DNA of 16,220 nucleotides. It comes from Actinomycetota bacterium (GTDB taxonomy: Bacteria; Actinomycetota; Actinomycetes; Nanopelagicales; Nanopelagicaceae). The notes under the pieces are model-generated. The model worked only from the letters and a program-made list of their open reading frames with translations. It had not been told where the DNA came from and did not search any database. A program made the position numbers and the translations under genes. Where the stretch lies: positions 1-16,220 of the forward strand of contig WLRE01000017.1 of the NCBI GenBank assembly GCA_009698045.1, given 5' to 3'. Numbering within the stretch: position 1 is the stretch's first letter; each line of letters starts with the position of its first letter. Positions 7,501 to 14,070 of the stretch are shown here, one piece after another.

Positions 7501-8414
7501 TAGAAGTAGCCCTCGGATTTCTTCTTCTCCATCGAATCTTCACCAGCGCCATCAATTAGACGGGTTGCTCGTTCGCTGAGCTTTACTTGCAGAACCTCTT
7601 CAACAACTTCTTCGATGGTTGTCGCGGTGGATTCAACGGCAGCAGTCAGTGGATAACAACCCAGAGTTCTAAAGCGAATTCGAGCTATCTCTGGCTGCTC
7701 GCCATTTTGCAGAGGGAATCGATCATCATCGACCATAATCAATTGATTGCCCCGATGAACAACTGGACGATCTTTAGCAAAATAAAGTGGATTTACATCG
7801 ATGCGCTCCTGCAGGATGTAGTTCCAGATATCGGCTTCCGTCCAATCTGAAATAGGAAATACTCGCATGGTCTGGCCAGCTGAAAGTTTGGTGTTGTAGG
7901 TCTGCCACAGTTCTGGGCGTTGATTTCGCGGGTCCCACTTATAACCTGGCTCTCGAACACTAAAGATTCGCTCTTTCGCGCGAGATTTCTCTTCATCGCG
8001 CCTAGAACCACCGATCGCGGCATCAAACTCATATTTATCTAAGGCTTCGCGAAGTGCCACCGTCTTCATGACCCGGGTGTATTCCGATACGCCTGTAGTA
8101 AAAGGATTTACTCCGGCATCAACACCTGCTTGATTAGTGTGTACAAGCAACTTGGCACCACATTCGGCCACAACTCGATCGCGAAAAGAGATCATCTCTT
8201 TAAATTTCCAGGTCGTATCTATGTGCAACAGTGGAAATGGGATAGGAGACGGATAAAAAGCTTTCTTCGCCAAGTGCAGTAGTACGGAGGAATCCTTGCC
8301 GATCGAATACATCATTACTGGGTTGCGAAAAGTGGCGGCCGTTTCACGCAAGATTTCGATGGATTCGCTCTCTAGTTCCTGAAGAATGCGCGGAACCATC
8401 AAATCTCTGCTCAT
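7500..8414 (-). CDS. cysD: Sulfate adenylyltransferase small subunit CysD
   Basis: 304 residues, the normal CysD length. It is a PP-loop ATP pyrophosphatase that transfers AMP from ATP to sulfate, driven by GTP hydrolysis in CysN. Visible motifs are the PP-loop YSIGKDSSVLLHLA (37-50), the following LLHIDTTWKF, GGSRRDEEKSRAKERIFS, KWDPRNQRPELW, FPISDWTEADIWNYI and RFRTLGCYPLT; the C-terminus is the usual KKKSEGYF. The ATG overlaps the stop of the sulfotransferase gene (ATGA) and its own stop overlaps the cysNC start, so the three genes are translationally linked. The pair acts in the cytoplasm. Confidence 0.97.
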   Translation of the reverse strand: MSRDLMVPRILQELESESIEILRETAATFRNPVMMYSIGKDSSVLLHLAKKAFYPSPIPFPLLHIDTTWKFKEMISFRDRVVAECGAKLLVHTNQAGVDAGVNPFTTGVSEYTRVMKTVALREALDKYEFDAAIGGSRRDEEKSRAKERIFSVREPGYKWDPRNQRPELWQTYNTKLSAGQTMRVFPISDWTEADIWNYILQERIDVNPLYFAKDRPVVHRGNQLIMVDDDRFPLQNGEQPEIARIRFRTLGCYPLTAAVESTATTIEEVVEEVLQVKLSERATRLIDGAGEDSMEKKKSEGYF

Positions 8415-9316
8415 ACCTCTATCTTACGGAAATCGAAATCAGATATCTCCTTCTGGATTCCCTCTTTTGCTAATTTCTCAAAAAATGCCTGTTGGCTAAG
8501 GTCTTGCGTGTCCTGTTTCAAAGTTCTTGGCTTTATATTGAGAGCCTCCACTCGTACCGGATCTCCCGTAATGAATTCGAGTACTTTCTTAGTGGTCTCG
8601 GGTTCAAAGAGATGCTCGTATTCAATATCAATTATTTTGCATTCACTAGCTACCGCGGTTTTTTTCATCAGGGTGTAGAAATTCACATAATCTTCCATGT
8701 ATTTATTAATGAGTTTAACTGGAATTTCCACTTCAACACCTTCTGTTGCAACGCCATGCCAGGTACCGGTCGCCATCGCTTTTCTATGCGAAACCAGGCG
8801 GTCTAGGTGATTGCGCCGCAGAAACATAATATCTGGCCGATATTTCTCAATCAGATCTGTCAACGCTTTATCGGAGAGGTGAAAGGGAAAGATCTTAAAG
8901 ACGTGATCCCCGGGGATCTCCATAATTGCGCTCATTGTCTTATCTGGACTCAACCGAGACGCTTCATAACAATAATATTTCCACTTCCTCTTCTGTCTAA
9001 AGTGACCAATAAAGAAGCGAAGCGAGAATAGTGGGTAGGTCTTACTCAGAGGAGAAACTGCTTGACTCCAATGATTGAAGGCGAAGAATTCTCCGTGGTA
9101 ATTCATCTTTGCCTCGGGTTGTTGGAGCAAGGAACCAAGCGCAGTTGTTCCAGATCGCGGAAAAGAGATAACGAAAACGAGTCGAGATTGAACCGGGCGA
9201 CCAGGTTTGCCTAACGCTTGTCGAAGATTCTTCTTGCACCGATGGCCTATTGCCCGTGGTAAAAATCTAAGATTATAAATAATGGTGCGATACAGCTTGA
9301 GATACTTTTCTTGCAT
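8411..9316 (-). CDS. PAPS-dependent sulfotransferase
   Basis: 301 residues of the P-loop sulfotransferase superfamily (Sulfotransfer_1/3 type), which moves the sulfuryl group from PAPS to a hydroxyl or amine acceptor. The 5'-phosphosulfate loop is FVISFPRSGTTALGSLLQQP (48-67). The 3'-phosphate site is FLRRNHLDRLVSHRK (165-179), with the conserved Arg and Ser. The acceptor-binding middle and C-terminus are not recognisable, so the substrate (lipid, glycan, small molecule or protein) is unknown. No signal peptide is evident; the basic, weakly hydrophobic first 25 residues may touch the membrane. The start lies four bases after the methyltransferase stop, and the stop overlaps cysD, so the PAPS user and the PAPS makers are made together. 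Confidence 0.92.
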   Translation of the reverse strand: MQEKYLKLYRTIIYNLRFLPRAIGHRCKKNLRQALGKPGRPVQSRLVFVISFPRSGTTALGSLLQQPEAKMNYHGEFFAFNHWSQAVSPLSKTYPLFSLRFFIGHFRQKRKWKYYCYEASRLSPDKTMSAIMEIPGDHVFKIFPFHLSDKALTDLIEKYRPDIMFLRRNHLDRLVSHRKAMATGTWHGVATEGVEVEIPVKLINKYMEDYVNFYTLMKKTAVASECKIIDIEYEHLFEPETTKKVLEFITGDPVRVEALNIKPRTLKQDTQDLSQQAFFEKLAKEGIQKEISDFDFRKIEV

Positions 9317-9320
9317 TCGA

Positions 9321-10082
9321 CTACTTTGGCTCGATAACTGCCGTTATTTTTTCATGAGGTAATTTAGTCAATTTATGGTTAGGCATTGCCTTTACAAATG
9401 CATCGGCTAACGCGCTTTCAGAGTCACGGATTGCATCATCCAATACAACGACACTGCGAGGCGAGAGTTTTGCGGCAAATTCAGCTAACGCCGGAAAGCG
9501 TGCTGCTGGGTCAGAGACTGCAGGAGGTCCATCAATCAGAAGCAAATCCACTCTTCTGATGCTCTTAATTTTGGCTAAGTCATACCACTCGCTGCCACCA
9601 GGATATTTCTTGAGTGGCGCGACCCGAATTTCAACATTGCGGACGCCATGATCTTTGAGTAGCTCACGTGTGTAGCCGGCATATTCTTCGGAATGATCGA
9701 TGCTTATGACTTTTCCACCGCGACCTACGCTCTTGGCAAGCACGAGGGTCGAAACACCAGAACCTAATTCGACAATTGTCTTTGGCTTATATTTCCGAAC
9801 CAATGTGAGAAGACTTAATAATAAATCTGGAGAGCTGGCCCAACCGCGAGTAGCAGGAATTGGTGCTTTGAGGTCCAGCAGTTTTACCAGCTGGATAAAT
9901 GCCTCACTCTGGCGATAGTGCTGATTGGCTTCTTTTGCCATTGATAATTGCTTAACTCGTAATTCATTCTGCGTAGTCAAAATCTTGGTGATCTTGGGAT
10001 GAATCGCCCTGATAGTTCTGATTGCATAAATCAACCCAATAAGTAGCAACGCAGCTTGAACGAGAGTAGCGATTTTATTCAT
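9321..10082 (-). CDS. Membrane-anchored class I SAM-dependent methyltransferase (Methyltransf_24 type)
   Basis: 253 residues. An N-terminal hydrophobic helix (about 5-25) probably anchors it, followed by a helical linker and a Rossmann-fold methyltransferase domain from about 95. Motif I is VELGSGVSTLVLAKSVG, then ISIDHSEEYAGYTRELL as the acidic second strand, and RVDLLLIDGPP as motif IV/post-II. This arrangement is typical of Methyltransf_24 proteins, often found with polysaccharide or cell-surface synthesis genes. The acceptor is unknown. As first gene of the sulfotransferase/cysD/cysNC operon, it may act on the same product that is later sulfated (inference). A TAGGCT box six bases before the ATG suggests a leaderless operon mRNA. 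Confidence 0.85.
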   Translation of the reverse strand: MNKIATLVQAALLLIGLIYAIRTIRAIHPKITKILTTQNELRVKQLSMAKEANQHYRQSEAFIQLVKLLDLKAPIPATRGWASSPDLLLSLLTLVRKYKPKTIVELGSGVSTLVLAKSVGRGGKVISIDHSEEYAGYTRELLKDHGVRNVEIRVAPLKKYPGGSEWYDLAKIKSIRRVDLLLIDGPPAVSDPAARFPALAEFAAKLSPRSVVVLDDAIRDSESALADAFVKAMPNHKLTKLPHEKITAVIEPK

Positions 10083-10088
10083 GCCGCT

Positions 10089-10094
10089 AGCCTA
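10089..10094 (-). promoter_or_regulatory. Putative -10 box (TAGGCT) for the methyltransferase-sulfation operon
   Basis: TAGGCT ends exactly six bases before the ATG at 10082, so transcription would start at or next to the initiator A. A CCGACC hexamer about 17 bases upstream is a weak -35 match. A small hairpin (10104-10117) overlaps the spacer region and could be an operator. Confidence 0.4.
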
Positions 10095-10103
10095 ACTTGA
10101 GGT

Positions 10104-10117
10104 CCGACTTTGGTCGG
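10104..10117. repeat. Short inverted repeat in the blh-methyltransferase gap
   Basis: CCGAC (10104-10108) and GTCGG (10113-10117) pair around a TTTG loop in the 54-base gap after blh. No T-tract follows on the minus strand, so it is a poor terminator for blh. It lies between the presumed -35 and -10 of the sulfation operon, so a regulator site is possible. It is short enough to be chance. Confidence 0.3.
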
Positions 10118-10136
10118 GAAATCTTCTCGTTTTTGC

Positions 10137-11105
10137 TTAATTATTTAGCTGGGCTAGGAATTTTCTATCAAATCGTGCGGTAGCTAACATGTGAGGCACG
10201 GTGAGCGCCCAGACTATGACGAGAAGTATCCAGAGGTAGGTCTTGGACAAATCCTGGTTCCATTTCAGTGCGAAAACTAGCGCCAGTGCACATGCACCTA
10301 TAAGTGCTGGAATTCCAGGAATTATCGCTGCAACATAAGCACGCAAACTCTTCCCAGATTGCGCCCATTTATTGGATGTGGGCAACAGCGATGTCAGCCG
10401 AGCTGTGTGCCGGGCCGCATGCCAACAGCCGAAATAAACTGCAAAGGCGACAAGTGGTGGGGCGATTAAGGCAAGCAATAAAAGGCTTGCAAGATCTAAG
10501 GCATCTCGCCATTGCCGCGCGAGGGTTAAATAAATTAGCGCTAAACCCACCAGAATCAGAAGTAGGTTGCGAATAGTCGTGCCCGATGATCCCGCCCAAT
10601 TAATTATTTCTGGCTGTATCTCTTTGAGTGCGGTCGAGGTCTGTTCTGATGTCAAGGGAAGTAAAACCGGAACCGCGCCAGAGGTAAGCGCGTATAAGAA
10701 ATGGTGGCTGGGAGAACGTGCCTTCTTTCCAAGATTTTGGCGAAGTTCAGCGAGAAAAGAGGCGTCGCCAAATCCAAAATGAAGAAAACTCATGAGAACT
10801 ACTAATTGAAATCCAAATACATTCCATTGAAAAATTACAAAGCCCGATGCAACGGCAAGTGCCACATATCCAGATATAAAAAGCAATAACCTTTTCCACG
10901 AATGAGTGGGCAACGAAATTAAATGATCGATTGCGCCATGCGGGATACCAAGGGCGAGAGCAATAATTGCGAGAGCAACCTGCCAGCCCAGATGATTCTC
11001 AATATTGAGTTGATGGGCGATCAGAGCAAGGAGGGTTGCGCCTAGTGCTATCCCGGTGGAAACATTTCTTACGACGAGAAATATTCTGGCTGACCCTTCA
11101 TTCAT
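10137..11105 (-). CDS. blh: Beta-carotene 15,15'-dioxygenase, Brp/Blh family (retinal synthesis)
   Basis: 322 residues, rich in membrane helices. Brp/Blh enzymes use a histidine-bound iron to split beta-carotene centrally into two retinals. The conserved histidine motifs are all present: GIPHGAIDH (H56, H61), FLHFGFGD (H109), YFGCWHAARH (H229, H233) and TVPHML (H305). The length is typical. It is divergent from the lycopene cyclase genes that make its substrate and is about 1 kb from the actinorhodopsin that needs its product. A TATACT box lies six bases before the ATG, with no ribosome site, suggesting a leaderless mRNA. Confidence 0.95.
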   Translation of the reverse strand: MNEGSARIFLVVRNVSTGIALGATLLALIAHQLNIENHLGWQVALAIIALALGIPHGAIDHLISLPTHSWKRLLLFISGYVALAVASGFVIFQWNVFGFQLVVLMSFLHFGFGDASFLAELRQNLGKKARSPSHHFLYALTSGAVPVLLPLTSEQTSTALKEIQPEIINWAGSSGTTIRNLLLILVGLALIYLTLARQWRDALDLASLLLLALIAPPLVAFAVYFGCWHAARHTARLTSLLPTSNKWAQSGKSLRAYVAAIIPGIPALIGACALALVFALKWNQDLSKTYLWILLVIVWALTVPHMLATARFDRKFLAQLNN

Positions 11106-11111
11106 ATCGCT

Positions 11112-11117
11112 AGTATA
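11112..11117 (-). promoter_or_regulatory. Putative -10 box (TATACT) for blh
   Basis: TATACT is close to the sigma-70-type consensus and is separated from the blh ATG by exactly six bases, implying a leaderless transcript. No Shine-Dalgarno sequence is present. It sits in the 91-base divergent region shared with crtYc. Confidence 0.5.
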
Positions 11118-11196
11118 GGAAGTAGCATTAAGGCAGAGAGATAAACCGCTGGTTTCTTCACCAAGAAGTCCGCTATGTTTTCGGAGAGGGGATGCC

Positions 11197-11529
11197 GTGC
11201 AGAAATTTAGTTATATGGCAATGCTTCTCTTCACGGTTGTGGGCTCATTCTGGCTCGAACTAGTACTCCGGACCCGGGTCATCAAGCGGTTTAAACGAGC
11301 AGCTCTCGCAATTCTTCCAATTGCTCCGCTCTATTTAATCTGGGATGCCTATGCCATCGCTCAAGGACATTGGTCTTTTGATGCCCAACAGATTCTCGGA
11401 ATATTTGGACCGTTCAAAATTCCGCTCGAAGAATTTCTCTTCTTTCTTATCGTTCCTCTCGCCGCCATTCTTACACTTGAGGGTGTTCGTGCTGTTAAGA
11501 AGCACTGGCCAGTTGGTGATGAAGAGTGA
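11197..11529 (+). CDS. crtYc: Lycopene cyclase subunit CrtYc
   Basis: 110 residues with three membrane helices, one half of the actinobacterial heterodimeric lycopene cyclase. Together with CrtYd it converts the open ends of lycopene to beta rings in the membrane. Family marks are the aromatic/acidic stretch IWDAYAIAQGHWSFD (48-62) and PLEEFLFFLIVP (76-87), whose paired glutamates are conserved. A GTG start follows the purine-rich stretch GGAGAGGGG. A TATGTT at 11174-11179 might be part of a promoter but is unconvincing. The stop overlaps the GTG of crtYd (GTGA), so the subunits are coupled at translation. Beta-carotene from this pair is the substrate of the divergent blh product. Confidence 0.92.
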   Translation: MQKFSYMAMLLFTVVGSFWLELVLRTRVIKRFKRAALAILPIAPLYLIWDAYAIAQGHWSFDAQQILGIFGPFKIPLEEFLFFLIVPLAAILTLEGVRAVKKHWPVGDEE

Positions 11530-11834
11530 TTTATACAGATATTGCCATCGGTTCAGTTATAGCCGCCGTACTCTTTGATCTCTTTGGAATTAGAACTTCG
11601 CTTCTTACTAAATCTGTATTTTGGACTTCATACGCAATCATTCTGCCGTTCCAGTTAATTACTAATTGGTGGCTGACCTCGCGCAATATCGTGATGTACA
11701 ACCCTGAGGCAATTATCGGACGGCGATTAGCCGGTGCGCCAATCGAAGATTTGCTCTTTGGATTTTCACTCATCCTTGCCATACAAGGTATGTGGGTCTA
11801 CTGGGGCCGCAAGGGCATTGCGCGCAAGAAATAA
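11526..11834 (+). CDS. crtYd: Lycopene cyclase subunit CrtYd
   Basis: 102 residues, the partner of CrtYc. It contains the family signature IIGRRLAGAPIEDLLFGF (63-80), whose acidic pair matches the PLEE motif of the other subunit, and about three hydrophobic helices. The GTG start overlaps the crtYc stop by four bases. It ends 18 bases from the convergent 79-residue membrane protein gene. A weak inverted repeat (GGTTAAT/ATTAGCC, 11840-11858) between the two stops might serve both as a terminator. Confidence 0.92.
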   Translation: MIYTDIAIGSVIAAVLFDLFGIRTSLLTKSVFWTSYAIILPFQLITNWWLTSRNIVMYNPEAIIGRRLAGAPIEDLLFGFSLILAIQGMWVYWGRKGIARKK

Positions 11835-11852
11835 TTCGAGGTTAATCACTAA

Positions 11853-12092
11853 TTAGCCATTGATTGCCGCATAAGCGACAAGAAGTAAGCCAATAACTAG
11901 AGCTGCATACTTAGTTGTTTTCTCTGCCATAAACCCATTGAGTGGCTTAATCCAGGTTGCGAGAAGAACTAGCGCACCAGGAACAATAATAATCAAGCTA
12001 TGTTGGAGCACATTTTCATGTCCGGTTTGGTAACGCAGGTTTATGAGCCCTAGGGCAATAAGTAGATATCCGCCCCATCGATAATTCATCAT
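11853..12092 (-). CDS. Unknown 79-residue, three-helix membrane protein
   Basis: I do not recognise the family. Three hydrophobic segments are evident: about 8-20 (GYLLIALGLINL), 31-47 (SLIIIVPGALVLLATWI) and 60-78 (KYAALVIGLLLVAYAAI), joined by short polar loops. The N-terminus starts MMNYRWG; ATG 12092 and ATG 12089 are adjacent alternatives, and a TATCAT box six bases before 12092 favours the first. It lies between crtYd and actinorhodopsin, on the rhodopsin strand but beyond the rhodopsin terminator, so it is probably separately transcribed. A role in the light-driven system is possible only by position. Confidence 0.75.
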   Translation of the reverse strand: MMNYRWGGYLLIALGLINLRYQTGHENVLQHSLIIIVPGALVLLATWIKPLNGFMAEKTTKYAALVIGLLLVAYAAING

Positions 12093-12098
12093 GCGTCA

Positions 12099-12104
12099 AT
12101 GATA
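12099..12104 (-). promoter_or_regulatory. Putative -10 box (TATCAT) for the 79-aa membrane protein
   Basis: TATCAT precedes the first ATG by exactly six bases and no ribosome site is present. It lies just downstream of the rhodopsin terminator hairpin, consistent with a fresh promoter. Confidence 0.4.
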
Positions 12105-12118
12105 TATGTGTGCGGAGA

Positions 12119-12156
12119 TAAATATGGGGAGCACCTCTCGGCGCTCCCCATATTTA
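12119..12156 (-). terminator. Strong hairpin terminator after actinorhodopsin
   Basis: A perfect 14-base-pair stem (12119-12132 with 12143-12156) has a GC-rich core (GGGGAGC/GCTCCCC), AT-rich ends and a 10-base loop. It begins 16 bases after the rhodopsin stop. There is no long U-run beyond the stem, but its last paired bases on the transcript are AUAUUUA. It is the strongest hairpin I noticed in the window. The palindrome could work in both directions, but there is no plus-strand gene close before it except crtYd, about 285 bases away. Confidence 0.85.
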
Positions 12157-12172
12157 GAATTACTAGATCAGA

Positions 12173-12943
12173 TTAGTGATCTTCCTTCATGCCTTCTGCT
12201 GCAGACTTCAACTTAGCAATCTTGTAGATTGTTAGGCCGAATACGCACTTAGCAAGTACGTCTGCGATGGTGTAACCAATCTGGCGACCAACGAAGGAAC
12301 TCGCTGCATTTTCTGCAGTTGTCTCTTGGATGATTGGAAGAAGGTAAGAGATTGGGTAAACGCCCCAGGTAGCAATAAGTAGCAAACGTAGGCGACCTAC
12401 TGTTGCTGCCACGCCTTCTGGTTGACGCTCAAGTGACTTACCAAGCTCTACGAACAATACGTAAAGGATGTAAAGGAATGGGAGTGTAGAAAGAACGCCC
12501 CATAGAATCTTGGTGCCGTTATCAGTTGCGATTTCACCTGGGTAACCAAGTGCAATCATTGCTGCTGATGCAGGAACTAGACGTGAGATAAGTGAAGAAG
12601 CTGCTGCCTTTGCTAGAGCAAGTACTGCAATTACTTCAACGAGCAATAGTGGAACAGTAAGAATCCAGTCAACATAACGGTATGCCTCGTTGAATGCGCC
12701 TTGCGAAGTTCCGATCATTACTCCGCCATCTTGTGATGACTCTGCAAATGAATTGAAAATGCGGTAGTAGTGATACGCAGCAATGAATGTAACCATTGAT
12801 GAGAGCACTAGCGCATTGCGGTACTTAGGAAGTACTCGTGACTGTGAGACCAATGTATACACAGTGCAAGCGAGCATTGAGATGAGGCCGAAGGAGAAAA
12901 CGTTGTACAACGTTCCCCATTGACCGCTTGTTAGATTTACCAT
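12173..12943 (-). CDS. actR: Actinorhodopsin, light-driven proton pump
   Basis: 256 residues, seven helices. Helix C reads RYVDWILTVPLLLVE: R89, proton acceptor D92, T96, L100 (the residue linked to green absorption in proteorhodopsin) and proton donor E103. H58 in helix B (YHYY) matches the histidine partnered with the acceptor in proteorhodopsin-like pumps. The retinal-binding lysine is K232 (IADVLAKCVFG). So all residues for outward proton pumping are present. ALGYPGEIA (131-139) and WGVLSTLPFLYILY (148-161) are typical of the actinorhodopsin/xanthorhodopsin branch. The ATG has a strong GGAGG six bases upstream, unlike its neighbours, with a hairpin in the leader and a strong terminator after the stop. 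Retinal would be supplied by the nearby blh and crtYcd. Confidence 0.97.
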   Translation of the reverse strand: MVNLTSGQWGTLYNVFSFGLISMLACTVYTLVSQSRVLPKYRNALVLSSMVTFIAAYHYYRIFNSFAESSQDGGVMIGTSQGAFNEAYRYVDWILTVPLLLVEVIAVLALAKAAASSLISRLVPASAAMIALGYPGEIATDNGTKILWGVLSTLPFLYILYVLFVELGKSLERQPEGVAATVGRLRLLLIATWGVYPISYLLPIIQETTAENAASSFVGRQIGYTIADVLAKCVFGLTIYKIAKLKSAAEGMKEDH

Positions 12944-12949
12944 TCATTG

Positions 12950-12954
12950 CCTCC
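12950..12954 (-). promoter_or_regulatory. Strong Shine-Dalgarno site of actinorhodopsin
   Basis: A perfect GGAGG lies six bases before the ATG at 12943. It fixes the start and contrasts with several neighbouring genes that have none, fitting high expression of the pump. Confidence 0.8.
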
Positions 12955-12969
12955 GTGGGCTTTGTTTGT

Positions 12970-12990
12970 CCGCCCTCTTGTGAGGAGCGG
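12970..12990 (-). promoter_or_regulatory. Hairpin in the actinorhodopsin 5' leader
   Basis: On the transcript strand CCGC-T-CCTC pairs with GAGG-GCGG around an ACAA loop: eight GC-rich pairs with one bulged base. It ends 15 bases upstream of the GGAGG site. It could stabilise the mRNA, control translation or act as an attenuator. Whether it is in the transcript depends on the unmapped promoter, which could lie in the 218-base trhO-rhodopsin gap (for example near the AATATT at 13041-13046). Confidence 0.45.
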
Positions 12991-13149
12991 CACCTGGTTG
13001 CGGCGAGGTTTACGTATGCCCTCGACGCTACTTGGTTAGGAATATTGTGCGCCTGAAATCCCAAAAAGTCAGCGATTTGCTTAAAACTCGCCGTGAATAT
13101 TCTCTCCAAATTGTCGGATTTGCCCGAAATTCTTACGCATTTAGCCCCT

Positions 13150-13155
13150 TAAACT
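13150..13155 (+). promoter_or_regulatory. Putative -10 box (TAAACT) for trhO
   Basis: TAAACT is followed by exactly six bases and then the trhO ATG at 13162. No ribosome site is present, so a leaderless transcript is likely. Confidence 0.45.
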
Positions 13156-13161
13156 AACGCT

Positions 13162-14070
13162 ATGGATCTTCAAAAAGTTCTTCTCTATTACGGCTTCACG
13201 CCGCTAGGAGACCCTGAAGCTATCCGCTTGTGGCAACTTGAACTCTGTCAAAATTTGGGGATCAAAGGGCGAATTATTGTCTCCCCTCACGGGATTAACG
13301 GCACTGTGGGCGGCGAGATGGAAGCCCTTAAAAAATATGTAAAGGCCACAAAGATGCATTCCGGCTTTCGAAAGATTGATTTTAAATGGTCACAAGGGAC
13401 TGGAAATGAATTCCCTCGCCTCTCGGTAAAAGTGAAGGATGAACTCGTTGCCTTTGGGCATCCAAATGAGATCACCGTGGATGAGAACGGGGTTGTCGGT
13501 GGCGGAACGCACCTCAAGCCATACCAAGTCAATAAATTAGTGGAAGAGCGGGGCGATGAAGTCACCTTCTTCGACGGCCGCAACGCCTTTGAAGCGAAAA
13601 TTGGAAAATTTGAAGGTGCCGTAGTTCCAGATGTCGAAACTTCGCATGATTTCGTGGCCGAGATTGAGAGCGGCAAATATGACCATCTCAAGGATAAGCC
13701 TGTGGTGACTTATTGCACCGGTGGAATCCGCTGCGAGATTTTATCTGCCGTCATGATCAACCGCGGATTCAAAGAGGTCTATCAAATCGATGGTGGCATT
13801 GTTCGTTACGGAAACAAATATGGCAAGGATGGACACTGGAAAGGCTCGCTCTATACCTTTGATGCTCGTATGGTGGTTGATTTTGCAGAAGATACTCCAG
13901 TAATCGGTGAGTGTGAAAAATGTGAAGCCCCTACAAAGCACTTCCGCAATTGTTCTACCGCAACCTGCCACGATTTGATTCTGCTCTGCGATACCTGCGC
14001 TGCATTACCTGCGAATTTGCGCTGTACTCACGAGAAGTCCGGAAAGCGAGACCGCGAGTTAATCGGCTAA
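13162..14070 (+). CDS. trhO: tRNA uridine(34) hydroxylase TrhO (rhodanese-fold, YceA family)
   Basis: 302 residues. TrhO hydroxylates the wobble uridine of certain tRNAs using oxygen, the first step to (c)mo5U-type modifications. The N-terminal ferredoxin-like domain contains GIKGRIIVSPHGINGTVGG (33-51) and the FKWS/FPRLSVKVKDELV region. The rhodanese domain has FFDGRNAFE and the catalytic loop YCTGGIRCE with C185 as the active-site cysteine; YQIDGGIVRYGNKYG follows. The C-terminus has a cysteine-rich, probably zinc-binding segment (C251, C254, C264, C269, C276, C279, C288). The start is set by the ATG just after a TAAACT box. The last four bases overlap the stop of the convergent membrane protein gene. 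Confidence 0.95.
   Translation: MDLQKVLLYYGFTPLGDPEAIRLWQLELCQNLGIKGRIIVSPHGINGTVGGEMEALKKYVKATKMHSGFRKIDFKWSQGTGNEFPRLSVKVKDELVAFGHPNEITVDENGVVGGGTHLKPYQVNKLVEERGDEVTFFDGRNAFEAKIGKFEGAVVPDVETSHDFVAEIESGKYDHLKDKPVVTYCTGGIRCEILSAVMINRGFKEVYQIDGGIVRYGNKYGKDGHWKGSLYTFDARMVVDFAEDTPVIGECEKCEAPTKHFRNCSTATCHDLILLCDTCAALPANLRCTHEKSGKRDRELIG

Noticed and set aside
10104..10117. Hairpin after blh as a rho-independent terminator
   Set aside because: The stem is only five pairs and no T-run follows on the blh strand, so I list it only as a possible operator.
12825..13109. Minus-strand 94-aa frame over the rhodopsin start and leader
   Set aside because: It overlaps the well-supported rhodopsin N-terminus and GGAGG site in another frame and resembles no family.
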